Origin: Hydrangea macrophylla
Taxonomy: Eukaryota > Streptophyta > Magnoliopsida > Cornales > Hydrangeaceae
Length of the DNA stretch: 64,000 bases
Direction of reading: 5' to 3'
NCBI GenBank assembly: GCA_033977485.1
Contig: CM066984.1
Coordinates: 114,507,251 to 114,571,250, forward strand
Made by a program: the position numbers and the translations under genes. The notes under the pieces are model-generated. The model saw only the letters and a program-made list of their open reading frames with translations, did not search any database and had not been told where the DNA came from. Numbering within the stretch: the first letter of the stretch is position 1; each line of letters begins with the position of its first letter. This document shows, in pieces, positions 1 through 10,431 of this stretch.

Positions 1-650
1 GGATTGTTATTTCTAACATCGTATTTTGCATATCATGTGGACTAACCCTTTGTTTTGTAGCGCTATTAAGGTACGATTTCTCGATCCCTCTCTAGTTTAT
101 TAAATTTCTTGATTTTATTTGATTTTTGACCTTATGCGCGACACCTCAGAGTTAAGATTTGCCTTATGTGTATACGTGATTAGAGACTCTTTTTAGGATT
201 TTCTTTTGTTCGCATGCATTGCACGTTTAATATCGCTGCTGGACCCCGGGTAAGTTCACTTGTTCTCTATTGCATATCACATCGCCTTCTACCTGAATTA
301 CGTGGCTTATGAATGATATTTTTGTCGTTAGCAATTTTACACCCTTTGGACATGCTTTTTGTGATGTATATGTATATATGTATTAGTTGAGGGCATGCTT
401 AGATTAATAAATTAAAAGGATTTTGAGTAGAGACCTATCGCAAGATAGGATGAGAGAGGGTGTTTTAGTCCGACGGGCTCCTTCCTCTCTCATTCCATAA
501 TCCCCGGACCTAGTTAATCTCTGGTTTCTAAAAGATCAGTTTCCTTTCAAAATGGTTTCTTAATTTTTCTTTTAAAAATTAAGTGGCGACTCATTTGTTT
601 TTAAAAATTGATTTTGAAAAGCTGTGGGTAAGAAAAATGCGATATCCACA
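1..650 (+). repeat. Family A 5' LTR, 3' part (LTR1)
   Basis: This nearly repeats 9,729-10,378, the last 650 bp of LTR2. It ends in ATATCCACA directly before the primer binding site. The missing 5' part, including the promoter, lies left of the window. No ORF of interest. Confidence 0.93.
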
Positions 651-653
651 ATC

Positions 654-703
654 TGGCGACTCCACTGGGGATCGAACCCAGAATCTCTGGTTTCGCAGAC
701 CAG
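654..703 (+). other. Primer binding site, extended complement of a tRNA-Arg 3' half
   Basis: Three bases after the LTR end the sequence starts TGGCGACTCCACTGGGGA, an 18-nt site complementary to the 3' end of a tRNA. On the minus strand the match continues as a recognisable tRNA 3' half: anticodon stem CTGGT/ACCAG around a 7-nt loop CTGCGAA, a 5-nt variable loop, T-arm CTGGGTTCGATCCCCAG, acceptor strand TGGAGTC, discriminator G and CCA. From family knowledge this matches plant tRNA-Arg(ACG); the anticodon here would read GCG. Normal retroelement sites cover only about 12-18 nt. Confidence 0.85.
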
Positions 704-2064
704 AATTCTGATTTTGGGTTCACTTGAGGATTAGACTTGAAAACATCCTTTTAATCGAATTAATCAATCTTTGTGTGCCTGTTGCATTTCACTTGCATGT
801 CCAGCCAGTCGATTGCACGGAACTATGACCTTGGAGGCTCGGGGCAACCCGGTCGGTCAAGTTATCATGGGACTGTGTGATCACCCTTGATCTCGTACCA
901 TGATTTGGTATATTAAGCATCCTAACGGGTGTATGTCACGGGTCCCTTATTTGACCAAAACCCAGCTTTTGCATATTAGTTTCTATAGAACCTTTCAATC
1001 TTAGGAAATCAACTCTTGATTAGGATTATATGCTAGGAAGTTTTGTATGCCCGAAGGGATTACTTGAGATGATGACGATACTTGCTTTGATGAAAGACGT
1101 ATAATCTTTTAATCACCTTTTAGCAATTTCTCCTCATGTTCCACGACATTTGGAGAACATGCCGAACCTTGATTATAAGATTATACTTCTTATATCATGT
1201 TAGCTAAGCATCATTGACCTTGTATGTATCCAAATTCATGGAAAGTATGGTGATAATCCTGTCATGTGATCCTTCTACCCGAAGAATTTTAAATCAATCT
1301 TTGAAAGAAAACGGATTTTTTTTTCATCTTTATTCCAAAGCTTTCAATCGTTTTTAAAAAAAAAAATAAAATCTTTGGAGTTCACTTTTTTATTAAAGCT
1401 TCAAACTGACCTCTGTTAAGGTACGTGTTCACATGATCATATTCTAAGGAAAATGAAAAAATCAAAAAAAATTTGAAATTGTTTTTGGAAGAAATGCTCT
1501 TCAAATGAATTTTAAAGCAAAAATTTCAATTCAATCATCGTTATCGAGAAACATTTGCACATCCTCATTTTTAATAAAAGATTCAAAATCCTTGAGAGTT
1601 GCTTTTGAAAAATCTCATCATTTAAAGAAATACTTTTTCGAAACTTTTGAAATATCCAACCTTTGAGAGGGTAAAGAGGATCACAATGAAAGGAGAAATT
1701 AGCGCACTTGACATGGGTGAGGATTTATGTGCTTATGTGTTTATGTGTTAGGATTAGAATTTTCCTTTCTTTTGCATATACAGTAGGCACACACACACGT
1801 GCATTTCATCCGTGTGCCATATGTGCGGTGCATGCATTCAGTTGCATCAAATCATCAAAGCATTGCATGCATATAGAATACAATTTACACGATCCTCTTT
1901 CCAGTCAAGATCAAAATAATTCCTCGAAATTTCTTGCCCCTTGAAAATTGATTCTGCATGCGGACCTTTCCATGTCACGAATCTGTAGAAAGAGTGGAAC
2001 AACCAGATCCCCTAGTGAGGACACTTCTAACCTCTTGGGTTCGTTTTCTTGATTTTAGGAGAAC
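704..2064 (+). other. Family A untranslated leader
   Basis: About 1.35 kb between primer site and gag, repeated in the second and inverted copies. It is AT-rich with A- and T-runs near 1,320-1,370 and an (AC) run near 1,790. A 78-codon ORF at 1,708-1,944 lacks any protein-like character. The leader ends in a good plant 3' splice site (TTCTTGATTTTAG, AG at 2,057-2,058), seven bases before the gag ATG, so part of it may be spliced. Confidence 0.6.
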
Positions 2065-3084
2065 ATGGACCATCATCTTGAGATTGATTCGCCAATGGCC
2101 TTAAGAGATTTGGAAGAGAAAGTGAACAAGCTGCAAGCCACTATTGAGCAACAGAACTTAAGGGTGAATCAACTGGAGAGGATAACGTTTGAGCTCTATC
2201 AGTTACTCAAAAAGCAAGTGGGTTTGAATGAGGTAGTGATGAACAAATTGGAGAGGGGAATAATGGATCACCCGGCCGAGCACCAAAATCCACATCCGAG
2301 TCCAACCAATCACCAAAGCGCATGTCCAAATCCAACCCATCCCCAAAGTCCATACCCAAGCTCAACCAGTCACCAAAGCCCATATCCATGCCCAATCCCA
2401 ACGAACCAAAGAGTTATTCCAAGCCCACATCTCAGCCCAAAAGGCAACTCAAGTTCAAAGTCGAATATGAAATTAAGCCGAGCCGGCAGGTCAAGAATAT
2501 TCACCAACCTCGGCATGACATTATCCATGGCCCTTGATCACCTCATCAAGAGTGGTCACCTTAATCCCCTGGACCCAAGGCCACCATCAAAACCCTTACC
2601 TCGCCAATACAACCTATCCTTGTACTGCACCTATCACCAGACTCAAGGCCACAGTACTGATTCTTGCTCGAGACTCCGCCATGAGATCCAGGATCTCATT
2701 GATCGAAAAATCATCACTCCTCCTCCAAATCCACAGAGTGACCTTTTGCATAACGATCTTGACTTACAAGCTTTTTAGTCTCTGACCTCTCAATCCCAGC
2801 CATCACTAAGAACCCTCAAGGGATTTGCTGCATCCATGAGTGTGTAACAACCAACTGGCCCTCGCCTAATCAACAAGTGCGGAAAAGACATTGATAGCAC
2901 TTGGTGTGAGTCAGATGAATACTGTCCCGCTAAAAATTGGGTCATGGACGTGCGTGATATTTCTGCACACATACTGTCGGGGAATGATGAACCCGGAGGT
3001 TTAAATGATAACAGTGAAGTGATAGTGTTTGGAACTGCTACTGCTAAAGCAAATGTGGATGCTCTTGGAAATCTAGTCAATTGA
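2065..3084 (+). pseudogene. gag: Family A gag-like ORF, copy 1, broken by two stops
   Basis: Same reading frame as the intact 339-residue copy at 11,793. The first ~60 residues form a predicted coiled coil (leucine-rich, with LEEKVNKLQ and NLRVNQLE). A Pro/Ser/His-rich repeat segment follows at about residues 70-130. At about residues 185-220 there is a Cys/His motif (YCTYHQ, GHSTDSC, then RLRHEIQDLI) of the kind found in Tat-lineage Gag nucleocapsid regions. Two in-frame stops break it: TAG at 2,776 where the sister copies have CAG, and TAA in the 2,847-2,855 segment where they read GCGCAA. Both are C-to-T changes at CpG or CHG sites, typical of methylated, silenced copies. Gag would form the particle shell and bind RNA. 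Confidence 0.8.
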
Positions 3085-4216
3085 AAATCGTCTGTGACAC
3101 TCCAGTTGAAACCAAGTCGAGTCCAGTCTGAAGTCGAGTTATGTTAGTTTGGAGTCAAATGACAAGTCCAGTCGAGTCTTCTGGTCAGTCTGCTATCAAG
3201 TTTGTTTGCAAGTTTTTGTCGAGTTTATCGAGTCGAGTGATGTAATCCTCTTTCCCTACTAGTTGAAAAAAAAATCTCATTTTTCTTGATTCAGTGTGCT
3301 AAGTTGTGAATGTATGGATCATTAAGCCAAAAAAAAAAAAGGGGAAAAAGTCACCTTTTCAAATGATCATGGAAAGTACTTTGTTAATAAATCTTTGCAT
3401 TGAAAAGGATCCCCAAGTGATCAAAGAAAATTTTGTGCCAAAACCATGGAGAAGTAGAGAATTGATTAGCTTTACTTTAAGAATTTAATGATGCTCTTAC
3501 TCAATCTTGAAAAGATGAACTTGGAACTTGAAGCTTGCTCACCATCCCCTTCTCTCCAAATACCAAGCCTAAAAGATGAGCCCAACCAGTCTAAAGCCAT
3601 AAACTGGGTCCTTGATGGTAGCCAGACATTTTAATGAACTTCTTATTCCACAAAAAAAGAAAAAGAAGAAAAAAGAAGAATGAGCTCGCTAGGATGAAAA
3701 CCCGGAAGGGCGCCTAGGCAAAATTTAGAGCAAAAATAAGATACGTGTTGATCTCAAAAATCCTAATCCTAGCCAGTCAAAATCATGGAAAGAATAAGAG
3801 ATAGTAAGGTAGAGAAAAGAAAGGAAAGAGAAAAGAAAAGGCAGAAAATAGATGAGATTGAGAATTCTTGAGCACTTCAAAGTAGATCATTGGCACATGA
3901 ACTATCTCAAGGCTTTGTGTTGTTCTAAACAAAGAAAAGAAGTTGAAAATAAAAAGAGAGACTTAGCAGCTTCAAAATTTTCGTGAGAGGCTCAAATCCT
4001 AAGTGAGCCTAAAACAATGCAGAGATATCTTTGAAAAATAAAGATTTGAAGAACTGATATTATGATAGAGTATGAATAAAACATTATGAGAATTGTAAAG
4101 ATTAACTGGCTAGTGAAAAGGTTAAAGAATTAACCGTCAAGTAAAAGAAAAGGAATAAAAAAAATAATAAAGGAAGAAATAGTTCATCATGCTATATAAG
4201 GGCTACCACAAGTGAC
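3085..4216 (+). other. Family A internal non-coding region
   Basis: Follows gag where an autonomous Tat element would carry pol. The start has clustered GTCGAGT/GTCCAGT words (3,110-3,240), the short repeats at which the palindrome of the second copy formed. The rest is A-rich and purine-rich (A-runs near 3,330 and 3,650-3,680, AGAAAAGAAAGG near 3,815). No protein-coding signal. Confidence 0.6.
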
Positions 4217-5219
4217 ATGCACTCCCTAGACCCAAATGGCAACATGGCTCGAAAAGCCCACCAATTCTTGAAGCCTAATTCATTCAAGACCTCCAGAGTT
4301 GATGAACTACGCTTTGACCTGATTCCTGAACGGATACGTAGGCAACCTGCTCGGTTCGGTCATCATCCCATCATCTCATGTTATCCTTCTTTCAGGCCTT
4401 GGCCGAACTACTTTGGACCTGATTCCCGCTCGGGGATAAGTAGGCGAACCTCCCAAGGTTCTCGGTCCATAGCCATCCCTAAACTGCAAGCAGCACCCTT
4501 TGGCGCCTTTGGTTTCATTCCTTCAGACTAGGGGCAAACTTACGTATGCCTGAAGCCACATATATATCGCCAAACCAGGGGCAAACTTCCTTTGCTGAAA
4601 ATCCCTTTTATCATAGAAGTAAACCCCTAAGTTTCTTTCAAACTAGGGGCAAACTTCGTTTGCCAAAATCCCTCTATGTCAGAAGCAAGTTCTCAAGTAA
4701 TCAAGTTCGTTTTGAAAGGATTGAAATAGAGTGCCTTTCATTCTATAAGCTAAAGCACTAATTTGAAGCACATTCTAGATGGGCAAAGAATTCGCCAAAT
4801 CAAAAGGGGAAGTTTTCAAAGTTTAGATTTACCAACAAAGTACTACCATTGGCAAGATAATGAATAAATCAAAGATGAGATGATACATTATTCACGATGA
4901 ATGCACATTGATTCATGATGAATGAAGAGTTTGAGTCAGTCATTTTGAGTAACTAGCTTTGTCAGGTCTGTCCTCCTTTGATGAGTCAATAAATGGTCTC
5001 AAATGTGTGGGTTTAAGATGATGAACAAAGATTTGAAAAGTCTTCATGAGCATCCCAAGAGCAGTACGAGCAGAGGTTTCGAACACTATCACAGCATAAA
5101 GTGGCAATATAAGAAGAGTCCAAGACTAGGGGCAAAGGTGACTTCCCTCTTTTGACATAATCGATGTGTTTCTTCCAAAGGTTCGCAAATGCAGAAAATC
5201 ATTCTTTATATCAACTCCG
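4217..5219 (+). other. Family A region with Tat-type conserved motif and internal polypurine-like tracts
   Basis: A motif starting GAACTACG, then TGACCTGATTCCT, then GGATACGTAGGCA occurs at 4,304-4,345, again diverged at 4,404-4,446, and a third time at 7,231-7,273 before the 3' LTR. I recall this motif from 3' regions of plant Tat elements. Three copies of AGGGGCAAACTT lie between 4,529 and 4,660 and a fourth weaker one near 5,124. They match the real polypurine tract at 7,430. The ORFs here (104 and 71 codons) look accidental. Confidence 0.55.
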
Positions 5220-5770
5220 TTCAAATTCTTTGAGTCTTGTTTAGAAAATAAGTTGAATTGAGTATGATCGACTCCTGATTTTAGAAAATGAAATCGAATT
5301 GAGTCTGATTGACTCCTGATTTTGAAAAAATTGAATTGATCTGAGTCTGATTGACTCTCGATTTAAGAAATTGAACTGAACTGAATTGATTTGAGTCTAA
5401 ATAACACTCATTTTTTTTTAATTGCAACATAAGTCCTTGCGAGGCCTTTGATCTCTGCGTTTGCAACATAAGTCCCCAAAAGGGCTGTTGATTATCGCTT
5501 TCGCAACATAAGTCCTTGAAAGGCTGTTGACCATCGTTCTTGCTTGTAAGCCTCTGAGTGGCTATTGACCAATATCTTACCATGTTGTTTAGTTCTTTTC
5601 TAAGCTTTAGTCCTAAATGGCAACCTTGCATTAGTCCTCAATGGCAGCATTATAAGCTTTAGTCCTCAATGGCAACCTTGCATTAGTCCTCAATGGCAGC
5701 ATTATCAGTGTTAGTCCTCAATGGCAGCCTCTCCTTGCATTAGTCCTCAATGGAAGTATCATTCGTGTTA
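5220..5770 (+). repeat. Short tandem arrays with ~55-60 bp and ~27 bp periods
   Basis: Three successive arrays. 5,220-5,400 repeats a unit with GAGTCTGATTGACTC at about 55-bp spacing. 5,415-5,590 repeats GCAACATAAGTCC about every 58 bp. 5,600-5,765 repeats AGTCCTCAATGGCA about every 25-30 bp. Tandem repeats upstream of the 3' LTR are a known habit of Tat/Ogre elements. Confidence 0.75.
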
Positions 5771-5779
5771 GTAATCCTC

Positions 5780-6150
5780 AAAAGACACTGAAGTATAAGA
5801 CGCAAAGCGCATCTCAGTCTTTCAGCACATTTCCTAATTCAGCACTGGAGTCTAAGACGCAAAGCGCATCTCAGCCAATCAGATGATCCTAAAAAGACAC
5901 CGGAGTATAAGACGCAAAGCGCATCTCAGTCTTTCAGCACATTTCCTGACTCGGCATCGGAGTTTGAGACGCAAAGCGCATCTCAGTCGATCAGATGATC
6001 CTCAAAAGACACCGGAGTATAAGACGCAAAACGCATCTCAGTCTTTCGAAAAGCGTAGTTTCTAATTTGACACCGAAGAATAAGACGCGAAGCACATCTC
6101 AGTCGATCAGATGATTCTTGGGAGACACCGGAGTATAAGCCAGTGGGCTC
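5780..6150 (+). repeat. ~57-bp tandem array
   Basis: The core GACGCAAAGCGCATCTCAG recurs at about 5,799, 5,854, 5,911, 5,969, 6,022 and 6,083, spaced 53-61 bp, with the later copies degenerate. Each core carries the short inverted repeat GCAAAGCGC. The ORFs across it on both strands are by-products of the repeat. Confidence 0.8.
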
Positions 6151-6207
6151 CCAATTCCTAAAAATTAAAGAATATTTGAGCCTGTGGGCTCCCAACTCCT
6201 GAAAATT

Positions 6208-6985
6208 AAAGATCTTGAGAATGTAACGAATTTACATCCTCGGTTTCCGCAACAAATTTGCGCTAACCCTCGTTTTGGGAATATAACGGATTTGTATTCT
6301 CGATCCTCGTAACATATTTGTGTCGATCTTTTGTCCTGAGAATATAACAAATTTATATTCTCGGTTTTCGCAACAAATTTGCGTCGATCCTTTGTCCTGC
6401 AAATATAACAAATTCATATTCTCGGTTTTCGCAACATATTTGCGTCGATCCTTTGTCCTAAGAATATAACAAATTTATATTCTCAGTTTCCGCAACAAAT
6501 TTGCGTCGATCCTTTGTCCTGCGAATATAACAAATTTATATTCTCGATCCTCGTAACAAATTTACGTTGATCCTTATCTTGAGAATGTAACGAATTTACA
6601 TTCTCGGTTTTCGCAACAAATTTGCGTTAACCCCCGTTCTGAGAATATAACAAATTTATATTCCCGATCCTCGTAACAAATTTACGTTGATCCTTATCTT
6701 GAGAATGTAACGAATTTACATCCTCGATTTCCGCAACAAATTTGCGCTAACCCTCGTTTTGAGAATATAACGGATTTGTATTCTCGATCCTCGTAACATA
6801 TTTGCGTCGATCTTTTGTCCTGAGAATATAACAAATTTATATTCTCGGTTTTCGCAACAAATTTGCGTCGATCCTTTGTCCTGAGAATATAACAAATTTA
6901 TATTCTCAGTTTTCGCAACAAATTTGCGTCGATCCTTTGTCCTGAGAATATAACAAATTTATATTCCCGGTTTTCGCAACGGACT
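6208..6985 (+). repeat. ~61-bp tandem array of twin hairpins, about 13 units
   Basis: The unit starts at the GAGAATATAAC word, seen at about 6,213, 6,276, 6,338, 6,399, 6,461, 6,522, 6,582, 6,641, 6,701, 6,760, 6,822, 6,883 and 6,944. Each unit contains two near-palindromes, AATATAACAAATTTATATT and CGCAACAAATTTGCG, separated by a TCGGTTTT-type spacer and followed by GTCGATCCTTTGTCC. It is not a CRISPR array: spacers are not unique and the setting is a plant retrotransposon. Confidence 0.88.
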
Positions 6986-7423
6986 TGCGTTGACCTTCGT
7001 GATCAAATCAAAAGCACTTTCATGACTCCTGTGTCAGATTTTCGCATGAAAAATCTTGCCTGACTAACACGCCACGAAATGCGCGTCGTACGTAGGGAAA
7101 ACATGATAAGCATGACATTTACACAATCAGGTCAATTCAGAAAACGCCATCGCATTACACTTGCATCACGACAGGATAGGTGCATCCATCCGTTGTGACT
7201 ACTTGCGTTTGTGAATGTTCAACCCATGCCTGAACTACGTTTTGGTCTGATTCCTGACAGGATACATAGGTAGCTCGCCGTAGGGCACGACCAATTGGAA
7301 TTCCGCTGCACACCTACTTTTGCAACGCATTTTGTTTTTACCTACATTCGACAGTCTGGTCAAAGGCTTGTCTTCACACAGGCTTTGACATTCACTTATG
7401 GGACGCGTTGCTCCACAAGCTCC

Positions 7424-7440
7424 GTCAAAGAGGGGCAAAC
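7424..7440 (+). promoter_or_regulatory. Family A polypurine tract
   Basis: CAAAGAGGGGCAAAC lies directly before the TGTAGACACC start of the 3' LTR, where a plus-strand primer is expected. It resembles the GGGGCAAT tract before the LTR of element C, supporting a Tat-lineage relationship. Confidence 0.8.
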
Positions 7441-7689
7441 TGTAGACACCCCAATTTTGACCGACCGTCGAATTTAGGAGAGTGTAACCTCCATATCCGA
7501 TGATGACAAGGACCGAAAAATTGAAGTATTCCAAGCTCTTCAGAAAATCTCCAAAACGCGATAAAATTTCACAGAAAGAGGAAAAATACCAGGTATTTAG
7601 GAGAATTCAGGTATAAGACATGATATTTGGAAAGGATCTTCAAAAATAATTTGTTTCAAAAGGGAGAAGTCCTAAAAAGGGGAATCTCA

Positions 7690-8035
7690 AATAAAAACGG
7701 CATACGGCGGACTGCCGGGGCACTCACTGAGTGCCGTACGGCAGTCGGAGAGTGCCGTTCCGGCAGTCACCAAATGCCGCCAACAATTTCTGACTGCCGT
7801 TCACTTTTAAAGTCTGTATTTTGCAGAGCAATACGTATGCGTATGCGAATAAGAACAAAAAACTGATAAAGTAAGACTGACAAAAACGCGGCAATCCATT
7901 AATTTTCGCGACATTTGATGAATGCCGCGCGGCAGTCGCGTAGTGCCGCGACGACAGTCATGACTGCCGCCGCGGCATTCACGGACTGCCGCGACAGTTT
8001 CTGGACTGCCGCGCTGGGCAGCAGTCTGCCTAATT
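7690..8035. repeat. LTR motif cluster GACTGCCG/CGGCAGTC
   Basis: The octamer GACTGCCG, or its reverse complement, occurs eight times in two groups (7,708-7,795 and 7,925-8,020), mixed with shorter GTGCCG, ATGCCG and GCGGCA words. The block is far richer in GC than its surroundings and ends about 100 bp before the TATA box. The same cluster, slightly mutated, is in LTR3 (31,440-31,785). It may be a regulatory array; the binding factor is unknown. Confidence 0.8.
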
Positions 8036-8121
8036 TCAAAAAGTACACATTGTACCACCAAATGAGAAAATTACACCTGTCTTTTACTCCGAATTTACTG
8101 AAATTACCTAGGTATTTTGCC

Positions 8122-8129
8122 TATAAAAG
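8122..8129 (+). promoter_or_regulatory. Family A LTR TATA box
   Basis: TATAAAAG in a GCCTATAAAAGAAGAGG context, 682 bp into the LTR and followed by purine-rich sequence. The inverted LTR3 has the same box at 31,347-31,354. Transcription should start roughly 30 bp downstream. Confidence 0.7.
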
Positions 8130-10381
8130 AAGAGGTATCTTCATTGAAAAAGAAAAAAAAAAAAGAAGAAGGGGAAACACAAAAAAAAGACTACCATTAC
8201 ACCAACATTTTTGGAGAGAAAAGAAGAGAGTTTGGAGAGTTTGAAGAAGAGTTTGGAAGATCTTCAAAGGAGAGAAACTTTGAGGATAGTTTGGAGGTGA
8301 CCCTCTAATCTTAGTTGTGTTTTCTTTCTTTTGAGCTTCTAATTTACAAGTCATTTAGTTTTTCTTGATTAAGTTTTAGAGTTTGTTAAGTAAACTTGGA
8401 AGTCCTTACTTCCTAGTTCTTTGATCCTTCTTCTATTTTTTCTTGTTTATGTTCTTCTTTTGAGATTCTTGGAGATCTTCAATATCTCCTTTGAAAGCTC
8501 TTGAGTTTGATGTTTTGAATCTCATGTAAGCTTATACTTCACATGGGAGTCAAAGTTTGATCATCACTTTTTATAAATAAATAGATGGATCCAAGTCCAT
8601 GCTTATGACTTGAGTCCTCTAGCTTGATGTTTCATGGAATCCCTTCTATATTCCTTTGAGACCCATGAGTATTAACCATATCTTCATCTCCAATGACCAT
8701 CAAGTGGTAGGAGAAAGTATTTTGGGTCTAAACTCATCCCTATGATTTTGATTCATCATCTTGAGATTTCATGAAGTCTATTCATACTTCATTTGAAATC
8801 TACAAATATAAAAGTCTCTAGCCTCCAATGACCATCAAATGGTAGGAGAAGTGGTTTGGTTTAAACCCAACTTCATGGTTTAATAGTTGGGGTTAACAAA
8901 TAAAAGTTGAACTTGACAAATGAAAATAGTGAATTCACAAACTGTTTTTTATCAAAGATTTTTAGTTCGAAATCCAACCGTTGAAATCAAGTGAAACCAA
9001 CGGGAAAATGTCAATAACACAATGTTCTACCACTGTAATTTTTGTTTTAAGGTGGTTTTATGTTTATAAGGGTTTGATCATGGTTTTTGTGAGCCAACCA
9101 CAATCTGCCCAGAGTTTCAGAATAGTTTCAGAACAGCAAGTCCATTTTGAAATTCATAAATCATAAGTCTAATGGAGTTTTTGGGGTCTCTAATATTTTT
9201 TCTGGGTACCTTAATGTGTTAGGAAAATCCCCTAAAAAGATCCAAGTGTTTCTCATCTTTTTGCTATTTTTAAAAAATCAAACAATATCTCTGGACAGAG
9301 AGTTGTACATCTCTGAGTGACGTCTGGTTCTTGTCCTTTTCCCGGAGATCTAACCGTTGAAACCTTGATTTTCTTTTTGATTTGGAAACTAGACTGACAG
9401 AGGCATCTTGTGTCCAAATTTCACCGACATCAAATCATGGGAGACGTGCTTTTTATTTCTTTTAAGTTCTGGTCTGCTCTCTGCAATTTTCAGAGTTTTA
9501 TGACACATTTGACCAACTTTGTAAATAATGGTCCAAATGACTTTTCTATGACCTAGGGCTTAAACCATGCTTTAAAAATGATTAGTTGAGCTTGAATCCA
9601 AAGTTTAAGAGTATTTCATAGTTTATCCTTGTCCATGTACATATTCATCCATATGGTTTGACACTTATAATTAAGACTTATTTGCTTTGGATTTAATTAC
9701 ATTAGATAGATGTAAGCTAGAAATTTAGGATTGTTATTTCTAACATCGTATTTTGCATATCATGTGGACTAACCCTTTGTTTTGTAGCGCTATTAAGGTA
9801 CGATTTCTCGATCCCTCTCTAGTTTATTAAATTTCTTGATTTTATTTGATTTTTGACCTTATGCGCGACACCTCAGAGTTAAGATTTGCCTTATGTGTAT
9901 ACGTTATTAGAGACTCTTTTTAAGATTTTTCTTTTGTTCGCATGCATTGCACGTTTAATATCGCTGCTGGACCCCGAGTAAGTTCACTTATTCTCTATTG
10001 CATATCACATCGCCTGCTACCTGAATTACGTGGCTTATGAATGATATTTTTGTCGTTAGCAATTTTACACCCTTTGGACATGCTTTTTGTGATGTATATG
10101 TATATATGTATTAGTTGAGGGCATGCTTAGATTAATAAATTAAAAGGATTTTGAGTAGAGGCCTATCGCAAGATAGAATGAGAGAGGGTGTTTTAGTCCG
10201 ACGGGCTCCTTCCTCTCTCATTCCATAATCCCCGGACCTAGTTAATCTCTGGTTTCTAAAAGATCAGTTTCCTTTCAAAATGGTTTCTTAATTTTTCTTT
10301 TAAAAATTAAGTGGCGACTCATTTGTTTTTAAAAATTGATTTTGAAAAACTGTGGGTAAGAAAAATGCGATATCCACAATC

Positions 10382-10431
10382 TGGCGACTCCACTGGGGAT
10401 CGAACCCAGAATCTCTGATTTCGCAGACCAG
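10382..10431 (+). other. Primer binding site of internal copy 2, extended tRNA-Arg complement
   Basis: Same as the site at 654, with one change in the anticodon-stem part (CTCTGATTT against CTCTGGTTT). The long complement to the tRNA 3' half is therefore a family feature and not a one-off insertion. Confidence 0.83.

Larger units (their letters stand above)
7441..10378 (+). repeat. Family A LTR2, complete, 2,938 bp
   Basis: Starts TGTAGACACC after the polypurine tract and ends ATATCCACA before the primer site. Its last 650 bp repeat window positions 1-650, and the whole matches the inverted LTR3 of identical length. It closes internal region 1 and opens internal region 2, so it is shared by two element copies, as after unequal recombination between LTRs. 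U3 carries the GACTGCCG cluster and a TATA box; no protein-coding signal. Confidence 0.93.

Noticed and set aside
1708..1944. 78-codon ORF in the family A leader, present in all copies
   Set aside because: Copies are near-identical DNA, so presence is no evidence. The translation is Cys/Ile-rich without protein-like pattern and contains an (AC) repeat.
5281..6417. Several minus-strand ORFs of 60-116 codons over the tandem arrays
   Set aside because: They are created by the repeat period and composition and have no independent support.
6208..6985. Regular ~61-bp repeats resembling a CRISPR array
   Set aside because: Units are repeated over their full length with no unique spacers, and they sit inside a plant LTR retrotransposon.
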